A DNA stretch of 64,000 nucleotides from Paramecium tetraurelia (taxonomy: Eukaryota; Ciliophora; Oligohymenophorea; Peniculida; Parameciidae). The DNA is taken from contig NW_001799122.1 in assembly GCF_000165425.1 (NCBI RefSeq), forward strand, positions 71,454 through 135,453, in the 5' to 3' direction. The stretch's first letter is position 1, and every line of letters begins with the position of its first letter. The position numbers and the translations under genes were made by a program. Below the pieces are notes generated by a model. It was not told where the DNA came from. It made no database searches and saw only the letters and a program-made list of their open reading frames with translations. Positions 54,269 to 64,000 of this stretch are shown here, piece by piece.

Positions 54269-55928
54269 TCAATTAATATGGCTTCTGCTAGTCTTGCTGT
54301 CAAAATTATTTTTTTTTCGCTTTTTAATGTTACCCAACCCAATTGTACTTATATTACTAAAATTATAATACTTAATATTATCCATTGAATGTCTATTTGA
54401 ATTAATTGAATATCGATCACAAACACTTATAACTTTATCAAATTTCTCTATATAACTCTGTTTTAGACTGCTACTAGTAATTTTATCAAGGTTACGCAAA
54501 CTAGTTTTTTGCAGTTAAGTTACATTATATTTCTTGGGCTCTCTATAGAAATTAAATATTTCGTCCTATGTGCATTGACTTACATTTAACTCATTCATAG
54601 TGGGAGCAAAATCGTCTTCAGAAATCGAAGGCTATTTTTTGTAAATTTCCTAATATTTGATACTTAATTAATTCAAAAATAATACTTGCGTGCCTCTTCC
54701 AATTATTCTTTTGCTTGCATTTCAAATTTAACTAAGTATTCCTGAATGTTAGTTTTAATTATTTATCTATATTTATTGAGATTTTTCTCAATATGCGAAT
54801 CACGTAAGGCTGTCGATTAATATTTATCGGCCCAAAATTCAGTGCAATGAATTCTGCCACTATTAATTAATGGGATGTTGTGTTTTTAAGGTAATAAGGG
54901 TTCGAATTTTCGTTTTCGAAATAGAGCTATGGTGTCTTTTCTGTCTTCCAAAGCCTTGTCCTTCAATAGAAACTACAAATTGAGATTTAATAATTAACCG
55001 GTAAAGAAAGCATCATGTTAAAATTAACTTTCCTCCTATTTGCTAATTGTTGCAATGTAAATTATTCAATTGGAGGTAACATACTCAATTAAGATTTCAT
55101 AATTTCAGGATTATATGATATTTCTTCTTACATTTTTATATTAAATTAATATTCTATAGAAATATGATAATTTTTGCAATACTATTAAGATTCAATTAAC
55201 AAAGAGTTAGTACAATTGAGATCGTTTTATTGGTTACAGAGGTACACTTCTGGGGGAATCATTAAAAATCACTTCTGATTGTTGTTTCTACTTCAAAGGC
55301 TTAACCTTAACCTTTCTTCCTCTTTAAGTAGCATGAATTCTACTTTAATCAATGTCTTTAAGAATATCGTTAGTCATTTATTCTGATTGTCTAGCTGTGC
55401 AAATGGATGTCAATTTACAAGGACTCTTTTTTTGGTTAGCCTTTCGAATACCATTACTCTCTATTCCTGCCAGTCCTTTGAGATTAAGTGTATAATTAGC
55501 ATTGTGTTGATCAATCAAAGCTTTGATTCGCTCACACTCTATTTTTGTATGTTTTGATTGCCTTTTAATATAGTTGTTAAATCGTTTACTTCAAATAGTC
55601 TTCTTATTTACCTTCAACAATAAATTTCTTTCTAATCTTGGGGTCTAACAATTTTATGTAGTTAGCTATTTTGGATGAAGCTCCTATGAAATTCTTATAT
55701 CTACCCAAACTAGAGGGATCAAATATCAATTCATTAAAATTAGGTCTAGTCTATGAGAAATTATTTATACAATTTCCCTTCACCTTCTGTCAATTGACAA
55801 TACAAACGAATTTTGGTATTGTTCATCTTTGACATCTAATCGACATGTATCATTGAATCAAATAGCATAGTTAAATCTGTATTGGTTTCTGCATTACTAA
55901 ACGAAGAGGATTTATTGCTAAAATACAT
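54269..55928 (-). CDS. Hypothetical protein, exon structure partly unresolved
   Basis: Clear coding segments include the start (MYFSNKSSSFSNAETNTDL), a middle part (L-G-R-Y-K-N-F-I-G-A-S-S-K-I-A-N-Y-I-K-L), a helical part (C-E-R-I-K-A-L-I-D-Q-H-N) and the C-terminal exon ending S-R-S-H-I-N before TGA. The splice near 55580-55630 could not be settled. Basic and Ser/Asn-rich, no known domain. Its ATG is only 17 bp after the TGA of the upstream Vma12-like gene, so the real start may be a later Met. Confidence 0.55.
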
Positions 55929-55945
55929 ATTAACTATAATATTAA

Positions 55946-56572
55946 TCATTCTTTTTTAAACTTAGTTGGGACTGTCTTATTTTGCTTGTTGTTCTTTCTC
56001 TAGTTGATTTTCCTAATCCTATCTTCCTTCATGATCTTCACTATGTATAACCCAGTTTCAACTATCAAAGCCCCAATCAAAAAGAATGCAGCCAAGGCTA
56101 ATGATTGATCATATGTAAGTTGAAAGAAGTAAATTCCCAGATAATAACCTAGTAATCCACTGGCGAAGATGCTAAAAATGAAGGACAATCCAAAATTAAC
56201 ACTTTTTTCATACTCCTTAATGGATTCTTGTTTTTTTTCTTGAAATACACCTTTAGTCAATTAAGATGATTTTGATATGAATGCTCTGTCTTTGCATCTC
56301 ATCTCTCTTGCTCTGATTTCGTCTAAGACTTCTTTGGGCCTATGATCTGCTTCCCAGGTGATTTGCAATGCTTATAAATCACTTTACATGATGAACTTAG
56401 TTCCAATAACATCTTGGATGTTTAACTAATCTATATGATCATCATTATATTGATCTATATAAAGTTTGATTTCACTAAACTTGGCATAATTGGTTGGATT
56501 AAGTGGATCTTGTGTGTATTTGAAATGCTTTTTAATTTCTTGAGGAAGCAAGTCTATATAAACATATACCAT
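55946..56572 (-). CDS. Vma12/TMEM199-like V-ATPase assembly factor
   Basis: 208 residues without introns. A cytosolic N-terminal half with short helices (E-V-L-D-E-I-R-A-R-E-M-R) is followed by the family-like K-S-V-N-F-G-L-S-F-I-F-S-I-F-A-S-G-L-L-G-Y-Y-L-G and a second membrane helix (L-A-L-A-A-F-F-L-I-G-A-L-I-V-E-T-G-L-Y), then a lysine-rich tail. This two-helix hairpin with a long N-terminal domain is the Vma12/TMEM199 plan; the yeast member acts in the ER during assembly of the V-ATPase Vo sector. Call rests on architecture and helix motifs. Confidence 0.6.
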
Positions 56573-56600
56573 ATTTATAAAATATTAATTGAAATATAAA

Positions 56601-57384
56601 ATGGATTTTGGAATTTAAAACTAAACAGATGAATAATAGTAGGCCAACAAAGAATCATCGAATCAAAATGTCAATGAGGGAAATAAAAAATAAACTGGTT
56701 TTTGTGCATTTTTGACAGTCGAGTAAATTATAGATTAAGATTCAAGATTTTATACTCCTTATTTCAATGTGACTGAAACTGATGTAATACAAAGAATCCA
56801 AGGGACATTCTTGCCACTCAAGCCAGACTTTCTAAATCTGATTCGAGGAAATCCTGATTTGTAAATTATTATAAATTTAAATCTAAGATGGGGCCCAATT
56901 TGGATAAATGCTACCTTAATCTTTATGATCACAGCCATAGCCAATTTAAGATAGATAGACGAAGAGAAAGAAAATCAATCCTTCGTAATTAGTTATGTCC
57001 CATAAGCAACTGCTTTACTATATATAATAGCATTTGGAACTCCATTAGTCTTAGCTGCTGTTATGAAGTTTTTAGGAGTTGACTTAAGTTTCTTCTAAAC
57101 TATATGCCTATATGGATACTCAATGTCAACACTATTACCAATAACCATCTTATGTTATTTCTAAAATGAACTATTCTTATGGTTGATAATCGTTTATGGA
57201 TTTGCTAATTCCTCTCTGTTTTTGATTATTAACCTAAAGGAGTATTAATTTTTCATATAACATTAGAGAATTAGATAAATTGTAGATCTAGAAGAAGTAT
57301 ATTATTATAGGAATAGTTGTGACAATGCAGCTATCACTATATTTGTTTTACAAATTAGTTTTCTTCTCTTATGTAACGGAGTGA
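56601..57384 (+). CDS. YIPF/Yip1-domain Golgi membrane protein
   Basis: 252 residues with one 25-nt intron near 57239-57264. Gln/Asn-rich cytosolic N-terminus, then N-L-R-W-G-P-I-W-I-N-A-T-L-I-F, the Yip1 signature in the first helix (D/N-L-Y-G-P-x-W-x-x-T-L-I-F). Five hydrophobic helices follow, with Y-G-Y-S in the third (L-Y-G-Y-S-M-S). Closest in style to YIPF1/2. These proteins bind Rab GTPases and work in ER-Golgi vesicle traffic. Stops 54 bp from the flippase stop (convergent). Confidence 0.85.
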
Positions 57385-57437
57385 AATACATTAAATATTT
57401 ACATATTGTTGATAATAATTCATTTTCTTTAAGATTC

Positions 57438-60400
57438 TCAATTTTCTGCATTCCTAAGGGCTTCATCTAGCTTCTTCTCTTGTTAAGCAAAGGCATAACC
57501 AGTGTATTTCCTAGTTTTGACTGGCTTAACAGGCAGAAGAACCGATGTGTCATCATAGACATCCTCTTCTTCTTAGAATAAGTTCTCAAATTTATCAGGA
57601 GGCATTAATGATGAAGGTGGAGTGCTTCCAAATCTTGACTTCTCTGATGAAGCTGGCTCTTCTGCATCCCTTACTCTATGGATTTCAAAGAGTTATTGTT
57701 CCGAGAATATTGACCATCTTGATAATGCTAGATCAAATAGAATTGTTAAAATCAGTATTCCACTCAAAATGAAGTAAAATTAGATATTAGAAAACAAATG
57801 TATGAATGTGTGCGAAATGTCTAATCTGTCTGTGAATTAAGATAAAAACATGTAGGTTAGCAAATACAGAATAATAGAGCCAAAAATAGATAGCACAGAT
57901 CCTATGGAATTCATGTAAGAGAAGACAAAGACCTTTAGATTCACTATTATAATTGCATAACAGAATACTGCCATGCCTACTGATGAAAGAAAGAGGATTC
58001 TTCCTTCTTTGTCAATGCTTGTTTACTCCATCGATGGAAATACTGCATAAATAACAATGGCTGATTGTATTCCACCAGAGCAAAACCAGAAAAAGAAGGT
58101 GAGCAGAGTCACTTTATTATTAGTTTGATATAGTTATGGATCTAAGGATATATATAATTTGTATACTTTTTAACAGAAATTTAGATGAATATTGTTAATC
58201 CAAGATTGCATAAATCATTATAGGCACACTCGTATAGAACATATTATAAAATTGATAAAGCCAAGGATCATATAAATTAAGAGGTGAAAATCCATTATAA
58301 AATGAGAACCAAAAGTGTGGTAATACAATAAGGAGATTTTTGTAAAAGTTGTATCCAACCAGAACTTGATTTCTTCTATAACATTCTCTTCCATGATAGA
58401 GTAATAGTTATTGTAAAATTCTAAATTCCCCAATTGAATAATCTGCGGCTCTTGCTGCTTAATTCCCTTCAACTCCTTTGATTCCTATTCCAATATTGGC
58501 TGCTGTTATCATATTTACATCATTGGCTCCATCTCCTACTGCCATAGTCACAATATTATAAATATTATCCTTCACTAATTGCACTAATTCTTACTTTTAT
58601 TTGGGTGATACTCTGCAAGCTATAACAGTATGACATTATTTGGCCAATTCAATGAGTTTAATGAGATACTTTTCATCCAAATGGATTAATGAATCACCAG
58701 AAATGATTAATGCAGTTGAATGGTTTTAGAATTGAGTTTTTAATAAATCTAAACCCGAGTTTATTTTGAACTAGGCTTCAAATTAATCATCTGATTAAAT
58801 CACAATTTTTTATTGAGAATCATTTAACAAATTACAAGCATAACTTATATTAATAGCAGTTTCTAATTTATCTCCTGTTAATACCCATATCTTAATTCCT
58901 GCATTCAATATTTTCTACATTGTACTACCAACATCATCTTATAACTTATCCTCAATTCCGGTTCCTCCAATCAATACAAGATTGGTTTCTATTTGATCTT
59001 ATAAACTTAGCAACTATTCCTCCCTATTAATAGTGGTTAAACCTGCTAAGAGATATTTATTAATCCATTCATCATATTGCTATTTGGTCAACTCTTTTTA
59101 TGCCAACAGTAGAGTTCGTAATCCCTTTTCAGCATATTATTCTAAATGTTACTCTGTGATTGACAATAACTCCTAATTTTATCTATTCGACTTATCAAGC
59201 AAATTGATTATCATTGAATCAGCTCCCTTGCACAACAACATAATTTGATCATTCTAATCTTAAACGATAACAGACATCCTCTTTCTTGCTGAACTAAACT
59301 CCAACACTTATAATAACTTATATTTTAACAACTAATCTTTATACTTGACAATCATCATTCCATCATCCAACCCTATATACTCAAATCCACAAAACTTTGC
59401 TCCCATAAGTAAAGCTAGTTCATCTGGTGAAGATGCATTATACTTAATTTTGCCTTACTCATATTCCACTAATATTGTATGACATAAAGCAAGATGCATA
59501 AAATATTCAACTATTCTTCTGGAGTGGTCATCATTCTAATTCAAATCATTGAATAGTTGTTTGTCTCTAAAGTCCACATTGGTTACTTAAGGCATGTGAG
59601 TTATCTCATCAGAGTTTAAGATTTAACTTCTATTACAAACATTCCCGTAAGATTTACCATGTATTGATATGGTTTTGAACTCCATCAAATTCTTTGTAAT
59701 GGTTCCAGTTTTATCAGTGAACATGTATTTGACATTACCCAATTCTTCATTTAGATTCGAAGTTTGCACTTCAGTTCTATGATTTTATGACTTACACTAT
59801 TTATCATTTTCTATCATCATACCTTGTAAATATTTAACCTACACTAGATACCAAATTATTTTCATACCATTTCTAGAGTCACTAATAAAGATATTGGAAC
59901 AAAATTAGTATAAATCAATAACCAAGTTCCCCATCTTTCCATTGTTCTAAAGACTATGTTAGTTTAAAGATCATTCTCATCTAATTCCAAGTAGGGAATA
60001 TCCATAAAATTATCTAATTACCAAAACACTGAATATTAAGCTGAGAACAAGCAAATTACTAATTATCTATTTTAATCTCATGTTAATTTACATAAAAAAT
60101 ACTAGAATAATAAAGAAATTCATCTATGATTCTAATGTGCTTGACTTAGGTCTAGCCTTAGTTGAATTTAACATGATCTTAGTGTCAAATCCTGTATAGA
60201 CAACCAAGCCATATATCCAATGAGTGTTCCTCAGTGAACACCCTCTGAGAATAAAGTTGACTTCATCTAATTAATACACTTTTCTATGTTAGGCATCGTA
60301 ATTAATAATTGAATCTCTTGACTAATCTCCATCACTGTTATGATCAGGAGGCATCGTGATTGTACCATTGAATTTATATAGATAAGGGTTGGGTTTATCG

Positions 60401-61132
60401 TAATGGACAAGAATGTGCTCCTTTTGTAAGAGATAATCATTTAAATTTCTGGTGAATTAAAGTCCTTTATGTTATTTTTTGATTTTGAGGTTGGTTTCTC
60501 CATCTAAATTTTTGGTTTCAATGAAACAAGACCCTTTTTCACTTGTTTTGACGACTATCACATCGGCAGGGAAATATTCACCTTACTCTATTCTGATAAT
60601 GTCTCCCACTAATATTTGTTACCATTTCTTTTCAACCAATCCGTAAGGTGTCAACACTAAGGCTATTCTTTAATTTTATCATAACATTGAATACCGCTTG
60701 TTCTCATCTCGATCAGAGAGCTATCTCTTGTGATCTTCTAAAAAGTCTTTAAATGCTGATATTGCAATGACTACAAACAAAGGAAACCAGATAACAGGTT
60801 ACCCATCAGTAATCGATACTAAATCTATAGTTTCCAAATATCCGACGATCAAAAAATAGATATTTGCCATCTTTGAAAATTATTCCATTAAGTTCAAAGG
60901 AAGAAATGTCCATAGAGTGTATTTGCAGGTTCTGATTGTGTTATCTGGTAATTCGTGATCTTAAATATTTGTAATGATAGTTCTATCTTGTTGTTAATGC
61001 TTTGATACCTTTCATGTCTCTCCAATGAGGTCTAGTCTTGAAGCAACATCCTTGAAGTTCGTATTTGTTGTCATACGGCAAATACAAGGACCAGGGATCA
61101 GGTTGCCCCAATTCGCTTTATGAGTTTTACAT
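57438..61132 (-). CDS. P4-type ATPase (phospholipid flippase)
   Basis: About 1,170 residues. N-terminal R-T-I-I-T-N-I, then [18 protein letters not shown] typical of P4-ATPases; V-G-D-I-I-R-I; D-G-E-T-N-L-K (the P4 'DGET' actuator motif). Phosphorylation motif F-T-D-K-T-G-T at 59702-59722, K-G-A-D, T-G-D-K, G-D-G-A-N-D near 58520-58540, and N-Q-A-A-R-A-A-D-Y before the C-terminal membrane helices. Introns of about 22-29 nt throughout; the start at 61132 is chosen because it leads in frame, via a 22-nt intron, into the RTI motif. It flips aminophospholipids to the cytosolic leaflet. The C-terminal tail is acidic then basic. Confidence 0.94.
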
Positions 61133-61291
61133 GAATTTTTAATAATAATATAAAAACGATATAATATGAATAATGATGCAATATGTGAGTATAAATGCTG
61201 GGTTCTTGATTAATATTGGATACACATTTTAACTAAATTTATATATGAGAGTTGGTATTAATTTGCATCAGAAAACTTTGTAGCATACTAA

Positions 61292-62769
61292 ATGTCCATT
61301 CTTAAAGACATTCAACATCAATATGACATCAGAACAGGCCATAACCAAATACACTAAATTTTGCCCCTATCTCCATTACAAGGAAATGAAGTAGACAATA
61401 TTAGTATTTCTAGATCTGAGACAAAGAAGTGTCCGATTGACCATACCCAGTTTTATAGTAACCAATTCAAGGGTGTGATTCAGTAGATTAAAGATGAGGG
61501 ACGATATCGAGAATTCAAGAGTTTATTACGAACAAATGGCGAATTTCCTAGAGCCATCAATAAGACTCCCTCTGGGGACCAAGCAATAACCTTATGGTGC
61601 AGCAATGATTACTTGGGTAAGAGTAGAGAGTTAACAGTAGGAATGTCTCAAAATCCGATGGTAACTTAGGCAACCAAAAATGCAATCGACCTCACAGGAA
61701 TAGGAGCAGGAGGAACCCGTAACATTGGAGGCACAAGCATCTACCATGTCGAGTTGGAAAGAGAACTAGCTGACTTGCACAGGAAAGACAGTGCTTTGGT
61801 TATGAACAGTGGGTATGTTGCTAATATGGCCACCTTGGATACACTCGGCAAAGTCTTAAAGGATGTGACATTTTTGAGCGATGCCAAGAATCACGCTTCC
61901 CTAATCGAAGGAATGAGAGCCACCAAAAGAGATAGAGTCATTTTTAAACATAATGATTATAAAGATTTGGAGGAGAAATTAAAATAATTAGGTATTTTTA
62001 TATTGTACAAAATTAGATATTTAATAAAACAAAGTCATTGTATTCGAATCTGTTTATTCTATGAATGGCACTGTTGCACCAATCTCAGAGTTCATCAATC
62101 TAGCCAAGAAATACAATGCTCTTACTCTCATCGATGAGGTCCATGCAGTAGGTATGTATGGCGATAGAGGGGCAGGCGTAACTGAAAAACTTGGATTGCA
62201 GAAAGAAATCGATATAGTCACTGGAACCTTGGGCAAAGCATTTGGATGCTCTGGAGGTTACGTATCAGCAAACTCAGAAATTGTAGATGCTGTCAGAAGT
62301 ACTGCCAGTAATTTCATTTTCTCAACATCCATGTCTCCAATAATAGCAGCAGCTTGTTTGGAGTCTGTCAAATATCTTAAAACACATCCTGAAATCAGAG
62401 AAAGACATCAATATGTTGCATCTCTTATTAAAGCTAAGTTGAAGAGTAAGGGTATCCCTGCTCTCAATAGTGCATCCCATATTGTCCCAGTATTTATAGG
62501 AGATCCTATTTTATGCAAAGAAGCTTCTGAAACACTACTTAACGATTACAACATCTACATACAACCTATTAACTATCCTACAGTGCCAAGAGGGTAATAT
62601 CTTATTTCTATGTTATTTTAGATAAGAGATATTACGTATATCTCCGACTCCATTACACACCGAGGAAATGATTGATGAATTGGTTGACTCTATTGAATGT
62701 GTGTTTAAGAGACTAAATCTAAGAATGGAATCTTAACACACGGCAGAACAAAGGGCAATCTTCTAATGA
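61292..62769 (+). CDS. ALAS: 5-aminolevulinate synthase
   Basis: 474 residues with introns of 25 nt (from about 61994) and 28 nt (from about 62598). PLP alpha-oxoamine synthase: [54 protein letters not shown], and the PLP lysine in G-T-L-G-K-A-F-G (62222-62245). 'GAGGTRN' with 'HADLHRK'-like sequence and 'DEVHAVG' point to ALAS rather than KBL or BioF. It condenses glycine and succinyl-CoA, the first step of heme synthesis in mitochondria. An in-frame ATG at 61167 would add about 40 residues with a possible targeting peptide, but would leave only 35 bp to the flippase gene. Confidence 0.95.
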
Positions 62770-62848
62770 TAGTAAATTATTTTCATTAAAATATACACAA
62801 AAATAACACTAAATTTCCCATCATGATATTAATATATATAATTATTAA

Positions 62849-64000
62849 ATGTGGAGGAGAGCCTTTTAAAATTGTCTCAAGATTGCATTCATTGGATCAT
62901 CTGTAACATTTACTTCTAGCTTTGTATTTTCTTAAGAATAATTATATGCATGGGTAATCTAATACATTAAGTTAAGGGATGGAATAATTTTGGATAATTA
63001 GGCATTGGAAATTCGATTTCTTAATATTCTCCTCAGCTAGTCCCTATCTAGGATGTTTTATTTGTAGCATGTAAATCAAGTGTTTCTGCAGCAATTGATA
63101 AATCCGGAAAATTGTATACATGGGGAAGATCAAAGTTTGGACTCTTAGGAAATGGATAGGTGGAAAACATAAATGTTCCTTCACTTGTCTAATGTTTGAA
63201 ACATCTGGATTTCAAATTTGTTGCATGTGGTAATTATCATATGGCTGCAATAACCACTGACGGACAATTGTATACATGGGGTAATTTTGATCATGGCAAA
63301 CTCGGTCATTCATTTGATAACTCAGCCAAATTGCCATCTAGAGAAAAATACGAATATTAAAAGAATTTGGGATCTGCTAAATTACCAGAATTAGTATAAT
63401 TAAATTTTAAAGTCCAACAAGTAGCCTTAGGAGATCAATTTACTATAATACTATCAGAAGATGGCAATGTTTATTCAGTGGGATTGAATAAAAAAGGCAT
63501 TTTAGGATATCAAACAAAAAATGTTGATGAACCTACTTTTAAACAAATTCCTGATTTAAAAAATATAGTATAAATTGATAGCGGCACTGATTTTAGTGTT
63601 GCACTTGATTCAGATGGAAAGTATATATGAATATTAATTAGTATGTTCGCATGGGGTAGTAATTACTTCGGATAATTAGGAACACCAAGTCCTTCTGTAG
63701 TTTAAACACCATAGCAAATTAAAGGATTGCCAAAGATTAAATAATTTTCCTGTGGAGAATAATTCATTGGGGCTTTGAGTACAGATGGGGTATTATATAC
63801 TTGGGGTTTTGGAGGAGATGGTTAATTAGGAACACCCAGCAAATAAGATATACCAACACCTCATAAAATATAATTTGATCAAAATATTGATAAGGTCTCA
63901 TGTGGTTAAGCTCATGTAGGCATCGTTAGTAAGAATAAACTCTACATGCACGGAAGGGGAAAAGAAGGCTAATTAGGTCGAGGTTCAGAGACTGAATCTC
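62849..64000 (+). CDS. RCC1-repeat protein, possibly mitochondrial (runs off window)
   Basis: Partial. N-terminus MWRRAFQNCLKIAFIG is basic and hydrophobic, like a mitochondrial presequence or membrane anchor. Repeats of the RCC1 propeller blade type follow: L-Y-A-W-G-W-N-N-F-G-Q-L-G, L-Y-T-W-G-R-S-K-F-G-L-L-G, L-Y-T-W-G-N-F-D-H-G-K-L-G, M-F-A-W-G-S-N-Y-F-G-Q-L-G, L-Y-T-W-G-F-G-G-D-G-Q-L-G. Introns of 23 nt (from about 62955) and 21 nt (from about 63622). The plan resembles mitochondrial RCC1-like proteins (RCC1L/Fmp25 type). Last repeat cut at 64000. Confidence 0.85.

Overview
The window is macronuclear DNA from a ciliate, almost certainly Paramecium. TAA and TAG are read as glutamine inside every recognisable gene and every gene ends at TGA. 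Introns are tiny (about 21-34 nt, GT...AG, AT-rich). Base composition is strongly AT-rich and genes are packed with gaps often under 100 bp. Gene models were assembled by hand, removing introns and requiring frame and family motifs to agree; for most, spliced length is an exact multiple of three.

Left third (136-20426, minus strand): two tandem paralogous giant genes (about 9.7 and 10.2 kb) for secreted cysteine-rich proteins with N-terminal signal peptides and hydrophobic C-terminal tails, i.e. probable surface (GPI-anchored type) proteins.

20.5-34.8 kb: a dense housekeeping cluster. It holds a Rad6-like ubiquitin-conjugating enzyme, a 3-hydroxyacyl-CoA dehydratase (very-long-chain fatty acid elongation), an AIG1/FAR-17a-like membrane protein, an ORC3-like replication protein, a protein with four SP-RING-like zinc modules, an Asn/Gln/Arg-rich low-complexity protein, a basic hypothetical protein, an EF-hand-like protein, a VIP1/PPIP5K inositol pyrophosphate kinase and an ANTH-domain clathrin-adaptor-like protein.

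35-45.7 kb: hypothetical and coiled-coil genes, then three minus-strand signalling or motility genes in a row (a voltage-sensor/cyclic-nucleotide-phosphodiesterase fusion, a motor-only degenerate kinesin, a casein kinase 1), a coiled-coil gene and ribosomal protein eS10.

46.8-50.4 kb: a Polo-like kinase and a U2AF-large-subunit-like splicing factor on either side of a 317-base N gap; both carry apparent one-base frameshifts, best explained by poor sequence near the gap.

50.6-64 kb: ciliary-type coiled coil, two hypothetical proteins, Vma12/TMEM199-like V-ATPase assembly factor, YIPF-family Golgi protein, P4-ATPase lipid flippase, 5-aminolevulinate synthase, and an RCC1-repeat protein running off the right edge. 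No tRNA, rRNA, CRISPR or transposon was recognised. The most unusual items are the voltage-sensor/PDE fusion, the four-module SP-RING protein, the kinesin without a DLAGSE switch II, and the giant tandem surface-protein pair.
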